From NCBI GenBank assembly GCA_030429175.1, contig JAUIDD010000002.1, positions 108,012-172,011 on the forward strand: a DNA stretch of 64,000 nucleotides. Direction: 5' to 3'. Within the stretch, counting starts at the first letter, position 1, and each line of letters begins with the position of its first letter. The notes under the pieces are model-generated. The model ran no database searches, had not been told where the DNA came from, and saw nothing but the letters and a program-made list of their open reading frames with translations. Origin of the DNA: Gammaproteobacteria bacterium. Its GTDB lineage: Bacteria > Pseudomonadota > Gammaproteobacteria > Coxiellales > Coxiellaceae. Shown here piece after piece: positions 45,881 to 55,689 of the stretch. A program made the position numbers and the translations under genes.

Positions 45881-47374
45881 ATGCCTATGCAAAATTATGA
45901 TGTCATTATATTAGGAGGAGGATTAGCTGGACAATGTCTAGGAAGACAACTAATTCTTAATAACCAAAAACTTAATATTTTAATAATTGAGCGTAATAAA
46001 TTTCCTGTGCAAGAATCTGCACACAAAGTAGGAGAATCAACTGTAGAGTTAGGCTCATACTACTTAAGTTCAGTCTTAGGCCTAGAACAACACTTAAAAG
46101 ATTCACATTTACCCAAAGCAGGACTACGATTTTTTTTTACAAATGGTAATAACCAGCAACTTAGCTCACGATATGAACTTGGTAGCACTGCATTTCCACC
46201 AGCACCAAGTTATCAATTAGATCGCGGCCGCTTAGAAAATCACTTATGCGATGAAAACAGAAAGTTAGGGATAGAAATAAGGGACAATTGCTCAGTAAAA
46301 AATTGTCATTTTGATAAAATTCACACTGTCACAATAGAAAAAAATAAGCAAATATCCAATATAACTACTCGCTGGTTAATCGATGCTACTGGAAGATTTA
46401 GTCTCATCAAACGTAAAAAAAATCTTAAAAAACAAAATAATCACAATGTTAATGCTAGCTGGTTTCGGTTAAAAACTAGAATAAACATAGATGATTGGCT
46501 ACCAAAGGCATCCTCACACACATATGTTCCTAAAAATCTAAGATACTTCAGTACTAATCATTTAATGGGGCATGGCTACTGGCTTTGGATTATACCCCTT
46601 GCATCAGGCTCAACAAGTATTGGGGTTGTCGCAGATAACAGGCCACACCCATTTGATACAATTAAAACATTTCCACAGCTAATAAAGTGGATGGCAAAAT
46701 ATGAACCTCAATGTGGAGATACTGTTTATGATTTGAAAGATGAACTTCAAGATTTTCATACGCTTAGAAACTACTCATATGGATGCTCAGAAATATTCTC
46801 ACCTCAAAGGTGGTGCCTAACTGGAGAAGCAGGTGTTTTTCTAGACCCATTATACTCGCCAGGAACTGACTTTATAGCAATTAACAACACAATGATATCA
46901 CACCTAATTCATGCAGAATATATGGGTGAGGATATAAATATATTAACTAAACGTTTTCAAAATTTATACTTACAATTGTATCAAAATTCATTATCAATAT
47001 ATCAAGACCAATACCTTATCATGGGCAATCATGAGCTCATGATAAGAAAAATAATTTGGGATTATGCTGTGTATTGGGGATTTACGGCTTTATTATTTAC
47101 TCACAATAAACTATGTGATTTTTCCTTCATGAAAGAAATCAAAAATGACTTACAAAAGTTGGACACTATCAATTATAAAATACAAAATTGCTTTAACAAA
47201 GCACATAAATTAAAGCTACCTCCCATTAAAAATAGCTTTATAAATACATTAACACTTCCAGAGTTGGGCTGCTATCAAGCAGAATTACTCGCTAGCTTTA
47301 CTAATACAGAATTGAAATCTAAACTTAAGGATAATTTAGGTGACATAATTAAGTATGCAAAACAATTATTTTGA
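45881..47374 (+). CDS. FAD-dependent halogenase-like oxidoreductase, copy A
   Basis: 497 residues. FAD-binding GGGLAG at 12-17, KVGEST at 49-54, WLWIIP at 234-239 (the WxWxIP of flavin-dependent halogenases), and FLDPLYSPG at 320-328, matching the Fx.Px.Sx.G halogenase signature. A Lys (79) in PKAGLRFFF sits where halogenases have the catalytic Lys. The wider match is to halogenase/geranylgeranyl-reductase-like flavoproteins, some of which are not halogenases, so chlorination or bromination is possible but not proven. It is a paralogue of the enzyme at 59.5 kb; they share YxxLDRGR-type and NHLMGxGYW blocks. Confidence 0.85.
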   Translation: MPMQNYDVIILGGGLAGQCLGRQLILNNQKLNILIIERNKFPVQESAHKVGESTVELGSYYLSSVLGLEQHLKDSHLPKAGLRFFFTNGNNQQLSSRYELGSTAFPPAPSYQLDRGRLENHLCDENRKLGIEIRDNCSVKNCHFDKIHTVTIEKNKQISNITTRWLIDATGRFSLIKRKKNLKKQNNHNVNASWFRLKTRINIDDWLPKASSHTYVPKNLRYFSTNHLMGHGYWLWIIPLASGSTSIGVVADNRPHPFDTIKTFPQLIKWMAKYEPQCGDTVYDLKDELQDFHTLRNYSYGCSEIFSPQRWCLTGEAGVFLDPLYSPGTDFIAINNTMISHLIHAEYMGEDINILTKRFQNLYLQLYQNSLSIYQDQYLIMGNHELMIRKIIWDYAVYWGFTALLFTHNKLCDFSFMKEIKNDLQKLDTINYKIQNCFNKAHKLKLPPIKNSFINTLTLPELGCYQAELLASFTNTELKSKLKDNLGDIIKYAKQLF

Positions 47375-47406
47375 TGAATGCAAACTTATTAAGTCAAAAA
47401 TATAAT

Positions 47407-47439
47407 AGGAGGTTTGTACTACAAGTGCGAAACTCCTGT
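47407..47439. repeat. Inverted-repeat site resembling insertion-sequence ends, inside the cluster
   Basis: AGGAGGTTTGTACT then AAGTGCGAAACTCCTGT; both halves resemble the same 17-bp end. The right half is an exact reverse complement of ACAGGAGTTTCGCACTT at 63874-63890. It lies in the 118-base gap between halogenase-like copy A and the carrier-protein gene. Confidence 0.55.
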
Positions 47440-47492
47440 ATAAAACAGGATGTTTATAGTCATTAATAGTATTTTAAATACCAGGAGGCATT

Positions 47493-48818
47493 ATGAACTG
47501 CACCGTCTTAGATAGTACGTATATTGAAGAGCGTTACCAAATCGTCAACTCAATTAAAAAATGTTTAATCAATTCTCTAGATCTAGATTATAGCCAAGAA
47601 CAAATACATGCAGATGAAATATTATTCGGCGCTGGACTTGCATTAGATTCAATTGATTCCTTACAGCTAACTGTTTCTATAAAAGCCGAACTGGGAATAG
47701 AAATTAGCGATGAAGATATGTGGGCACTACGATCTGTCAATACATTAGCCGATTATGTTATGCATAAAAAAGGAATATTAGCTAACATACGACTGAATAT
47801 GCTCAGCTCTTATGAAAATAAAAGTAGTTTATTAGGTTATAATAAAATCAGAAATGATGTTATCTTTTACGAAAATCAAGATTATATTCTATTAAGAATT
47901 AATGATGATATTAGTCTTTCAAATTTAAACAATATCGTATCTAAAGAAATTGACTTCACACCAGAAGGGTCTGTAACACAAACTTTACTTCTAGATGAAC
48001 AAGGTAATTTTGTAGCTATACTATATTTTATGAATAATTTTGATCATCACTTTTTATTAATATATGAAGAAAACAAAGAAACAATATTTTCGACACTAAA
48101 AAAATATGACGTTAACTATGACAACCTTGAATTGCAATACACCACATACTCAATTGAAGGATACAAAGCATCTAAAGCGATTGAATCTTGTTTTGATGTT
48201 GTTGTCTCATCTATGAATCCTCACTCATTCTCTATGGAGCCCTTAGATGGTAATTCGGATGTGATGATCGCACGAATAGATACACATGGAGAGTTTGGGT
48301 ATATAGTATTTTCTTTTGATGATAAAAATAACAAGACACTTATTAATAAACTTTCAGAAAAAAATATAACATTAATGCCTGCTGATAAAACTATAAATAA
48401 AGATACTGAGTTATTATTATGGCTAGAGTCTTGTATCTTTCACCCCTCAACCTGCTTACTAAAATCAGAAAATATCATAGAAACAGGTCTGTCATATTTA
48501 TTATCATTAGATAAAGACAATTTTATAGGTAAAGATGCTATAGTATCGGCCAACATAAACAACCAGCTTGTTCACTTTCAATCTGACACACCAATATTAC
48601 CTTCAGAGCTGCTATGTTATGAAAATAAAGATATTGGCTATGTGGTTATAACAGCATACTCCCCCCTACTAAATACTTATATTGGCAATGCATATATCAA
48701 TAAAAAATATGCGACTTCCGCTGCAATATTCAACACGAAATCTAACCCTGAAGTAGAGATTAAGCTTATAACAGCTCCTCAAATTTTAGGGCATAGCTAC
48801 TTGGATATTTTATCATGA
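47493..48818 (+). CDS. Acyl carrier protein fused to a GcvT-like domain
   Basis: 441 residues. Residues 10-95 are an acyl carrier protein: FGAGLALDSIDSLQLTVSIK, with the phosphopantetheine Ser at 53. From about 115 to the end the sequence follows the aminomethyltransferase/folate-binding (GcvT/YgfZ) fold: EGSVTQTLLLDEQGNFVAIL, GEFGYIVFSFDD, IETGLSYLLSLDKDNFIGKDAIV (compare GcvT IGKEAL) and IGYVVITAYSPLLNTYIGNAYI. The conserved GGxxDD of true GcvT is not kept (GNFVAILYF), so folate-dependent catalysis is uncertain. AGGAGG fixes the ATG. It overlaps the ketosynthase gene by four bases. Confidence 0.8.
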   Translation: MNCTVLDSTYIEERYQIVNSIKKCLINSLDLDYSQEQIHADEILFGAGLALDSIDSLQLTVSIKAELGIEISDEDMWALRSVNTLADYVMHKKGILANIRLNMLSSYENKSSLLGYNKIRNDVIFYENQDYILLRINDDISLSNLNNIVSKEIDFTPEGSVTQTLLLDEQGNFVAILYFMNNFDHHFLLIYEENKETIFSTLKKYDVNYDNLELQYTTYSIEGYKASKAIESCFDVVVSSMNPHSFSMEPLDGNSDVMIARIDTHGEFGYIVFSFDDKNNKTLINKLSEKNITLMPADKTINKDTELLLWLESCIFHPSTCLLKSENIIETGLSYLLSLDKDNFIGKDAIVSANINNQLVHFQSDTPILPSELLCYENKDIGYVVITAYSPLLNTYIGNAYINKKYATSAAIFNTKSNPEVEIKLITAPQILGHSYLDILS

Positions 48819-51130
48819 GCACAATTGCTGTGACTGGTTTGGGCCTGATTACTGCATTGGGCCCAGACGTTGAAAGCTCATTTCAACAAATCAAGCGAGG
48901 TAAAAATGGTATCTCACCAGTAAAAGCATGGGATGTGTCAAATTATGAAACGAAATTGGCGGCTGAAATTAAGTTTCCAATTCCTACTTCCCATATAAAT
49001 ACAAATACCTTGCTTGATCGCGGCCACAAATTACTACTCTCTGTTGTTGAACAAGCACTTAAAGATGCAAACTTATTGAATCACACTAAGACACTCAAAA
49101 TTGGGATCATAATTGGCACATCACTAGCTGGTATGGACTCAATGCAACGATATGATAAGGAACTCTGTTATAACAAAAAGGGAAATTTACGACAACTTAT
49201 CAACCAACCCAATCACTTTACTGCAGATATTGTTGCTGACACATTCCATTTAACTGGACCAAAACTAGTTATATCGACTGCATGTACTGCCTCTACAATT
49301 GCCATAGGTTGCTCGATAGCACTTTTAAGAAATGGCGCTGCTGATATGATCATTGCAGCAGGTTGTGATCATTTATCGACAATATCTTATACTGGTTTTT
49401 CTTGTATGAAAAACATGTCTACACAGCCCGCTGCACCATATAGCCTACCAATAGGCCTAACTTTAGGCGAAGGTGCAGGCGCAATTATATTAGAAAGATT
49501 GGATAAAACCGATAAAAAAAGAAAAATGAAATACGCCTATGCTAGTAACTACATGTTTACAGCAGATGGGTATCATGCGACATCACCAGACCCAAGAGGC
49601 CATGCTACAAGCTTCTTACTAAAAAAATTAATTGAAAAGAGCAACATAACGCCAATGGATATTGACTATATCAATATGCATGGCACTGGAACTCTTGGTA
49701 ACGATGCTACAGAAACCTCTATTATTGAAAAATTATTTTATAGTAATGGACACTCCATTCCTGTTTCTTCAATAAAAGGAGCAGTCGGCCATACATTAGG
49801 CGCAGCGGGAATAGTAGAATCTGTGCTAACTATCAAAGCAATGCAAGAAGATATTTTATTGCCAACAGTTAATTATAAGACAAAAAGGCAAAAATGTACC
49901 TTGGATTATATTCCTAATCAAGCAAGAAAAGCATCTCTCAAGCACACAATCGTACAAAATTTTGCTTTTGGCGGTAATAATGCTGCAATTTTATTTTCAT
50001 CACAAAAAGAAAATATTCAAAACACAAATAAAAAAAGAGTTGTAGTAACAGGAATGTCGGTGATTAGCCCTCTTGGTAACTCATTTGAAGAGATTTATGA
50101 AAATATACAATGTGGAACATCTGCCATAACCGATTATTACTCTGAAGAATTTAAACGATACTTCAAGTCGGCTAAATTAGATGACTTCAACCCTCGTAAC
50201 TTTATAAAATTAAATACTAGAAGAATGGATAAGCTATCACAATTAATTGTATCTGCAACTTATCTGACACTTAAAAATGCCAAAATTAACTCAAATATAA
50301 AAAATGATGATCCTATTGGCCTTATAACAGGGACAATGTTTGGGCATGCTCAAAGTAATCTAGACTTCCACAGAGAAATACTGACAAAGCATCCCTCCAA
50401 TATCGACCCAATTAAATTTCCAAATACAGTACTTAATGCAGGCACAGGTCAGGCATCAATCGTTAATCGCCTTAAGGGCTGTAATATCGCGCTGAGTATG
50501 GGTCAAGGTTCAGGATTAGCAGCCATTGAATTGGCTTATCAATTAATTCAGGATGGCTTACACTCATCTATAATTGCCGGAGGAGCAGATGAGCTATTTG
50601 ATTATTTATTATTTAATTATTATTATTCTGGACTATCGCGCAGCAATAGTACTAAACCAGTAAAAAATATGGATCGACTAATACTGAATGAAGGCGCTTC
50701 ATATTTCATGCTAGAAGAGCATGATCACGCTGTCTCTAGAGGTGCACATATTTATGCAGAATTAGAAACTTGTGATACAACATCACTTGAATTTAGTGTT
50801 TATTCAAAAAATAAAAACACAAAAGATCAAGTAGAATATTTCTTAAATAACTTCTTTAGTAAAAGCAAAACACACAATGAAATTGATAAAATTTACACAT
50901 CATCACTCAATTACAAAGGCTTTATTGATTTAGAATCACACTTACTATCTAAATTAACTAATAATACTCCACCAATAGTTGATCTACACAACCAAATTGG
51001 CATAAGTGCGCTAACTTCAGCAGTTAGCTTTGGATTAAGCTGTATCAGCAATGATAATCGATCTTTGATAAACTCAGCATCACTAGGTGGTACCTATTAC
51101 TCGGCTTTAATTAAGAAGTGGGACCACTAA
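48815..51130 (+). CDS. Fused ketosynthase and chain-length-factor (KS-CLF)
   Basis: 771 residues holding two thiolase-fold halves. The first (1-400) is a complete beta-ketoacyl synthase: Cys157 in STACTAS, His289 in MHGTGT and His326 in KGAVGH. The second (from about 407, KKRVVVTGMSVISPLG) lacks all three: Gln564 in MGQGSG replaces Cys, and the His positions read YTSSLNY and HNQIGIS. A Gln in place of Cys is the mark of chain-length factors in type II polyketide synthases. So one chain supplies both partners of a KS-CLF dimer. It should extend the chain with malonyl units. Confidence 0.88.
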   Translation: MSTIAVTGLGLITALGPDVESSFQQIKRGKNGISPVKAWDVSNYETKLAAEIKFPIPTSHINTNTLLDRGHKLLLSVVEQALKDANLLNHTKTLKIGIIIGTSLAGMDSMQRYDKELCYNKKGNLRQLINQPNHFTADIVADTFHLTGPKLVISTACTASTIAIGCSIALLRNGAADMIIAAGCDHLSTISYTGFSCMKNMSTQPAAPYSLPIGLTLGEGAGAIILERLDKTDKKRKMKYAYASNYMFTADGYHATSPDPRGHATSFLLKKLIEKSNITPMDIDYINMHGTGTLGNDATETSIIEKLFYSNGHSIPVSSIKGAVGHTLGAAGIVESVLTIKAMQEDILLPTVNYKTKRQKCTLDYIPNQARKASLKHTIVQNFAFGGNNAAILFSSQKENIQNTNKKRVVVTGMSVISPLGNSFEEIYENIQCGTSAITDYYSEEFKRYFKSAKLDDFNPRNFIKLNTRRMDKLSQLIVSATYLTLKNAKINSNIKNDDPIGLITGTMFGHAQSNLDFHREILTKHPSNIDPIKFPNTVLNAGTGQASIVNRLKGCNIALSMGQGSGLAAIELAYQLIQDGLHSSIIAGGADELFDYLLFNYYYSGLSRSNSTKPVKNMDRLILNEGASYFMLEEHDHAVSRGAHIYAELETCDTTSLEFSVYSKNKNTKDQVEYFLNNFFSKSKTHNEIDKIYTSSLNYKGFIDLESHLLSKLTNNTPPIVDLHNQIGISALTSAVSFGLSCISNDNRSLINSASLGGTYYSALIKKWDH

Positions 51131-52596
51131 TGACGATACTAAATAGTTATAAAAAAACATTTCACTCTATAATTGGTAGTAGGCTATATAAAAAGCCCGA
51201 TCTAACAACAGTTCAAGTAGCCTCACCAATCAATGGAGAAACATTATATGAAATAACTGAAGCTAATACTGACTGTATTAAAGAAGCTTGCGAGATTGCA
51301 GGAAAATCACAAAAAAAATGGGCGTCATTCAGCTGTGATTCAAGAGCAGATATTCTAGATAAAATATCTGATATAATCATCAAGAATAAAATACTACTTG
51401 CTGAATCTGAAATGCTCGATATTGGTAAATCTCTATCCCAAGCTTTAAATGAAGTCCAACTAGGAGCAGAATATTTTCGTTATTTTGCAGCTTGTATACG
51501 CACGCAAGAAGGATCTGCTTCACATGTAAAGGATGTACTATCGATCAACCTAAATGAACCAATTGGAAAGATAGCCATTATCTTGCCATGGAACTTTCCT
51601 ATTTTAATGTTTTCATGGAAACTTGCACCTGCATTAGCAGCTGGAAATTCAGTAATTGTCAAACCATCAGAGTATGCGTCACTCAGCATAATAAAACTAG
51701 TTGAGATCATAACACCCATAATACCCAAAGGCATAATAAATATTATACTAGGTAGTGGTAGCACTGCTGGAAAAAAACTGATTCAAGAAGCTACTTTTGA
51801 CAAGATTTTTTTTACCGGTGGTAGACATACTGCAAAAATAATCTCCAGCGCACTATCAAAGCGACTTATTCCCGCTTCATTTGAACTAGGAGGAAAATCA
51901 CCTTGTATTATCACTGCAGATTGCTTTAAACATAGTACTCAATTTAGAAACAAGATCTTGAAAAATGTCTTATTATTCACTCATAATCAAGGTCAAATAT
52001 GTGGTAATTTATCGAGACTCATTATAGAAGAATCTATTGCAGATACCTTTTTAGATCAGTTAAAAGATTCTCTTGAAAAATATACAGTTGGAGATCCTCG
52101 TAATAAAAAAAATAATATGGGACCTGTTATTTCAGAGGCACATAAAAATAAAATTTTAGAGCATATTAACCAAGCTCGCCAGAGTGGCGCTAAAATAACT
52201 GCATTCCCAAATACCATCCACTTAACCGAGACAAATAAGAATGGTTTTTACATATCACCTTACCTGGTTGAAGGAAATCAGAATATATCAATTTACCAAC
52301 TTGAGATATTTGGTCCAGTGTTATGTATTAGCACTTTTAAAACACTAAACGAGGCAGTTTACTTAGCCAATAGCACTCCATATGGATTAACTGCATCAAT
52401 ATGGTCACGTGATATTGAAGCTATAAACTATTTAACGAAAAATATAGATGCAGGTAAAATATGGATAAATGCCTCTCATATTTACTATCCTCATACAAAG
52501 TTTGGTGGATTTAAAGAGTCTGGATCAGGGAATGAAATGCATAAACTTGCTTTAAATGATTTTCAGAGAATAAAAAATATCATCCAGCATTATTAG
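51130..52596 (+). CDS. Aldehyde dehydrogenase
   Basis: 488 residues from the ATG at 51130, which shares its A with the preceding TAA stop (TAATG coupling); a GTG at 51118 is also in frame. NAD(P)-dependent aldehyde dehydrogenase: PWNFPILMFSWKLAPALAAGN, FTGGRHTAK in place of the usual FTGS, Glu252 in FELGGKSP and Cys291 in GQICGN. It oxidises an aldehyde to an acid. Given a carotenoid-oxygenase relative in the same operon, its substrate may be the polyene aldehyde made by that cleavage. Confidence 0.9.
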   Translation: MTILNSYKKTFHSIIGSRLYKKPDLTTVQVASPINGETLYEITEANTDCIKEACEIAGKSQKKWASFSCDSRADILDKISDIIIKNKILLAESEMLDIGKSLSQALNEVQLGAEYFRYFAACIRTQEGSASHVKDVLSINLNEPIGKIAIILPWNFPILMFSWKLAPALAAGNSVIVKPSEYASLSIIKLVEIITPIIPKGIINIILGSGSTAGKKLIQEATFDKIFFTGGRHTAKIISSALSKRLIPASFELGGKSPCIITADCFKHSTQFRNKILKNVLLFTHNQGQICGNLSRLIIEESIADTFLDQLKDSLEKYTVGDPRNKKNNMGPVISEAHKNKILEHINQARQSGAKITAFPNTIHLTETNKNGFYISPYLVEGNQNISIYQLEIFGPVLCISTFKTLNEAVYLANSTPYGLTASIWSRDIEAINYLTKNIDAGKIWINASHIYYPHTKFGGFKESGSGNEMHKLALNDFQRIKNIIQHY

Positions 52597-52607
52597 GGGA
52601 TTTTAAT

Positions 52608-53345
52608 ATGAACCAACCAATTGCACTAGTAACAGGTGGAAGCCGAGGGCTGGGCGCTTCTTTCGTCAAAAAACTAACAGATGATGGATATTTTGTTTAT
52701 TTTACATATTCAGAAAATAAGACCGCAGCTGAAGAGCTTGAAAACAGCCAAAATCAAAAAGTTAAGCGAACTCAGGCTATAAAAGTTAATTTCAATGATC
52801 ATAAAAGTATAAAGCAACTTTATACAATAATTGAAAACTCCTACAGCCGTCTTGACTTATTAGTTAATAATGCAGGTATTACAAAAGATATGCTGATGGC
52901 CAAAATGGATTTATGTGATTGGGATGACGTTATTGATACTAATTTACGATCCGTTTTTTTAATAACAAAACCTGCCTTAAACTTTATGATGCCTCAGAAA
53001 AAAGGTTGTATTATTAATATCACTTCAGTCTCAGGTCTACGTGGTGCGATAGGGCAGTGTAATTACTCTGCATCTAAAGGAGGTATTATTGGCTTAACAA
53101 AAAGCATGGCGAGAGAGTTTTCACAATTCAACATCCGAGTTAATGGTATTGCACCTGGATTCATTGAAACAGATATGACAAAAAACATCTCAAATATCGA
53201 TAGAAAAAAAATATATCAATCATGCTTATTAAAAAGATTTGGGAAACCACATGAAGTAGCAGAGGTCGTTGCATTTCTTGCCTCAGAAAAAGCATCTTAT
53301 ATTCAAGGACAGATTATTATTGTTGATGGTGGTGTTATGCTATGA
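52608..53345 (+). CDS. FabG-like 3-ketoacyl-ACP reductase
   Basis: 245 residues, classical SDR. LVTGGSRGLGASF, NNAG, catalytic Ser in ITSVSGLRG, Tyr153 and Lys157 in NYSASKGG and APGFIETDMTK near the end, all FabG features. It should reduce the 3-keto group after each KS cycle. AGGGGA precedes the ATG. The gene overlaps the carotenoid-oxygenase-like gene by four bases. Confidence 0.92.
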   Translation: MNQPIALVTGGSRGLGASFVKKLTDDGYFVYFTYSENKTAAEELENSQNQKVKRTQAIKVNFNDHKSIKQLYTIIENSYSRLDLLVNNAGITKDMLMAKMDLCDWDDVIDTNLRSVFLITKPALNFMMPQKKGCIINITSVSGLRGAIGQCNYSASKGGIIGLTKSMAREFSQFNIRVNGIAPGFIETDMTKNISNIDRKKIYQSCLLKRFGKPHEVAEVVAFLASEKASYIQGQIIIVDGGVML

Positions 53346-54775
53346 ACATAAAATCATTAGCCACAAACAATTGTTTTTTAAGCTATAAGAAGAAGCTAGG
53401 AGGCATAGCTCGACCTCTTGATAATGAGATAAATCATCAAGAACTACCTATAAAAGGAAATATACCAAAATCAATATCAGGAACTTTCTACAGAAATGGT
53501 CCAAACCAAAAAACACAGCCTTTTTCACACCATCACTTGATAGATGGTCATGGGATGTTACATAAATTTGACATCCACAATAGTCGCATTTACTATACAA
53601 ACCGATGGATTAATACAAAAATATTTAATCTTGAAAACAAATATAATACTGGATTGACAGGGAGCTTAATCAAACCCTTTTGCTCTCATAATAAAATTAA
53701 ATTATTATCTTCAAGAGAAAGAACAAGGGCGAATACAAATGTTTTTAAGTTAAAAAATATGCTATATACTTTCGAAGAAGGCGGCATTCCCTATATTACA
53801 AATCAAGAAAATCTAACTCATTTCTATATCTTTAAAGATGCACTTAAACTTAAAACTACAGTAACAGGGCACCCAAAATATGATCACGATGAAAAAAAAT
53901 TATATTGCATTAATTGGAATGGTGAAGATAAATATGCAGCCTGCACTGTCTTTTCAATAGATGAAAATCATAAATGCAGTAATTTAAAGACAGTAGATAT
54001 GCCATATAGAGCCTTTATACACGATTTTGCAATCACTAAAAACTATATTATTATACCGCTCTTTCCTTGCCTTGTTGATTATAATGCTAATAAAAAAAAT
54101 GTGGCGCATAATGTATTTAGCTGGAACCCAGAACTAGCAGCTGAAATTATTATTCTTAAAAAAAGAAACTTTGAAATCGTTACCTCTTTTAAAATAGATT
54201 TATGTTATGCACTGCATACTTGTAATGCTTACGAGCAAGGAGATCATATTTATCTTGACCTTATAGCACACGATAGCCCTATTCTTTTATATAACGAAGA
54301 ATCATATACAGGCAAAGAAAAAATAAGATCGCAACTAACCAGGCTCGATTTAAATCTCAACTCAAAGAAGTCGAACATAATTTTTTTAGATAGTAGTGAC
54401 TTCCTATATAATTTTCCACGCATTGATGATCGACTTACCGGCAAAAAGCATCGATATATATATGCCACCATGACAAGAAACCCCAATCGCAATCACATCT
54501 TATATAATGAGTTTCTTGTAGCATTTGATACACTAAACTTACAAAAAAAAGTTTTTTTATATGGCCAAGATTGGTTTTTTAATGAACCTATTTTTGTAGC
54601 CAACCACCACTCCAATTATATTCTATCAATAGTTTCAAACTATAAATTAAATCAATCAAAATTATTATTTTTTAATGAAAATGATATTTCAACCGGACCC
54701 ATTGCTGAAGGCGTCATATCTCATATGATTCCTTATGGATTTCATGGTCATTGGTCAAGTGTGGAGGAAAAATGA
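53342..54775 (+). CDS. Carotenoid-cleavage-oxygenase-family enzyme
   Basis: 477 residues of the RPE65/carotenoid-oxygenase seven-bladed propeller. The four iron-binding His are all visible: His177 in GHPKYD, His227 in FIHDFA, His292 in ALHTCNAYEQGD and His468 in GFHGHW. The N-terminus IPKSISGTFYRNGPNQ is also conserved. Members cleave conjugated double bonds with O2, giving aldehydes or ketones, or isomerise polyenes. Inside a polyketide operon its natural target would be the conjugated polyene made by the KS/KR/DH set. No signal peptide. Confidence 0.9.
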   Translation: MNIKSLATNNCFLSYKKKLGGIARPLDNEINHQELPIKGNIPKSISGTFYRNGPNQKTQPFSHHHLIDGHGMLHKFDIHNSRIYYTNRWINTKIFNLENKYNTGLTGSLIKPFCSHNKIKLLSSRERTRANTNVFKLKNMLYTFEEGGIPYITNQENLTHFYIFKDALKLKTTVTGHPKYDHDEKKLYCINWNGEDKYAACTVFSIDENHKCSNLKTVDMPYRAFIHDFAITKNYIIIPLFPCLVDYNANKKNVAHNVFSWNPELAAEIIILKKRNFEIVTSFKIDLCYALHTCNAYEQGDHIYLDLIAHDSPILLYNEESYTGKEKIRSQLTRLDLNLNSKKSNIIFLDSSDFLYNFPRIDDRLTGKKHRYIYATMTRNPNRNHILYNEFLVAFDTLNLQKKVFLYGQDWFFNEPIFVANHHSNYILSIVSNYKLNQSKLLFFNENDISTGPIAEGVISHMIPYGFHGHWSSVEEK

Positions 54776-55686
54776 AAGGTGTTATGTTATTTTCTGGTCA
54801 AGGAAATTTAAAAATAAAATCCTTAAAATGGCTTTGTCAGCGACTTCCCGAAGTAAAACATTTTATACTGAACGCATCTGATCTATTAAAACATGACATA
54901 AGTTATATGTTTGATGCCTCTGGTTTACACAATACACAATACCAGCAATTAGTAGTCTGTATCATAGCAGCTGCATATATTAAACATTTTGAAAAGTTAA
55001 ACATTAGCATTGCTGCTGGACATAGCCTGGGAGAACTAATTGCATGCTACAAACTAAAAGTAATATCCTTTGAGGACTTAATTTTAATTGTTTCTGAACG
55101 TGGAAAAATTATGCAAAAAATAGCAAATCAATGTAAAGGTGGCATGCTAATTATTTTTAGTAATGAGCTTTCTATGATAAACACTATATATGAAGAGCAA
55201 TTTTCAGATCGCATCTCTTTAGCTAATGTAAACTCTGATACACAGGCTTTATATTCTGGCCTAATATCTGAGCTTACCGAATTTGAAACTGTGATTAAAA
55301 AAAATAGAACATGTGTTAGCAGATGGTTGGATGTTAATGGCCCATGGCATAGTTCATATATGCTCCCAATAGTTAATACATATAAAATAATTTTAGAAAG
55401 GCATCATTTCAATCAACCCGATGGTAAGCTATATATGTCTTTTCCTAGCATACCTTCACATAACCCTAATCAAATAAGGAACAATCTGGCCAATCAACTC
55501 GCTACAACAGTTTATTGGTCAAAATTGATTAGAGCAATAGTTAAAACTGAACACCCAGATTTCTTTTTTGAAATAGGTCACGGGTCAGCCTTAAAAGGAC
55601 TCCATAAGCATATATGTCCACATATACCAATATATTCCGCAGGAGATAAGAAAAATATTCAAAAATTGCTTTTAATGCCATCATAA
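54772..55686 (+). CDS. Malonyl-CoA:ACP transacylase-like acyltransferase (FabD type)
   Basis: 304 residues from the ATG at 54772, after GGAGG and overlapping the previous stop (ATGA). MLFSGQGNLKIK is the FabD start, nucleophile Ser85 lies in GHSLGELIA, the catalytic His193 in GPWHSSYM, and ATTVYWSKLI near the end is the fingerprint region. It should load malonyl units on the carrier protein. It is a cluster-specific copy and quite divergent from housekeeping FabD. Confidence 0.87.
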   Translation: MKGVMLFSGQGNLKIKSLKWLCQRLPEVKHFILNASDLLKHDISYMFDASGLHNTQYQQLVVCIIAAAYIKHFEKLNISIAAGHSLGELIACYKLKVISFEDLILIVSERGKIMQKIANQCKGGMLIIFSNELSMINTIYEEQFSDRISLANVNSDTQALYSGLISELTEFETVIKKNRTCVSRWLDVNGPWHSSYMLPIVNTYKIILERHHFNQPDGKLYMSFPSIPSHNPNQIRNNLANQLATTVYWSKLIRAIVKTEHPDFFFEIGHGSALKGLHKHICPHIPIYSAGDKKNIQKLLLMPS

Positions 55687-55689
55687 TGA

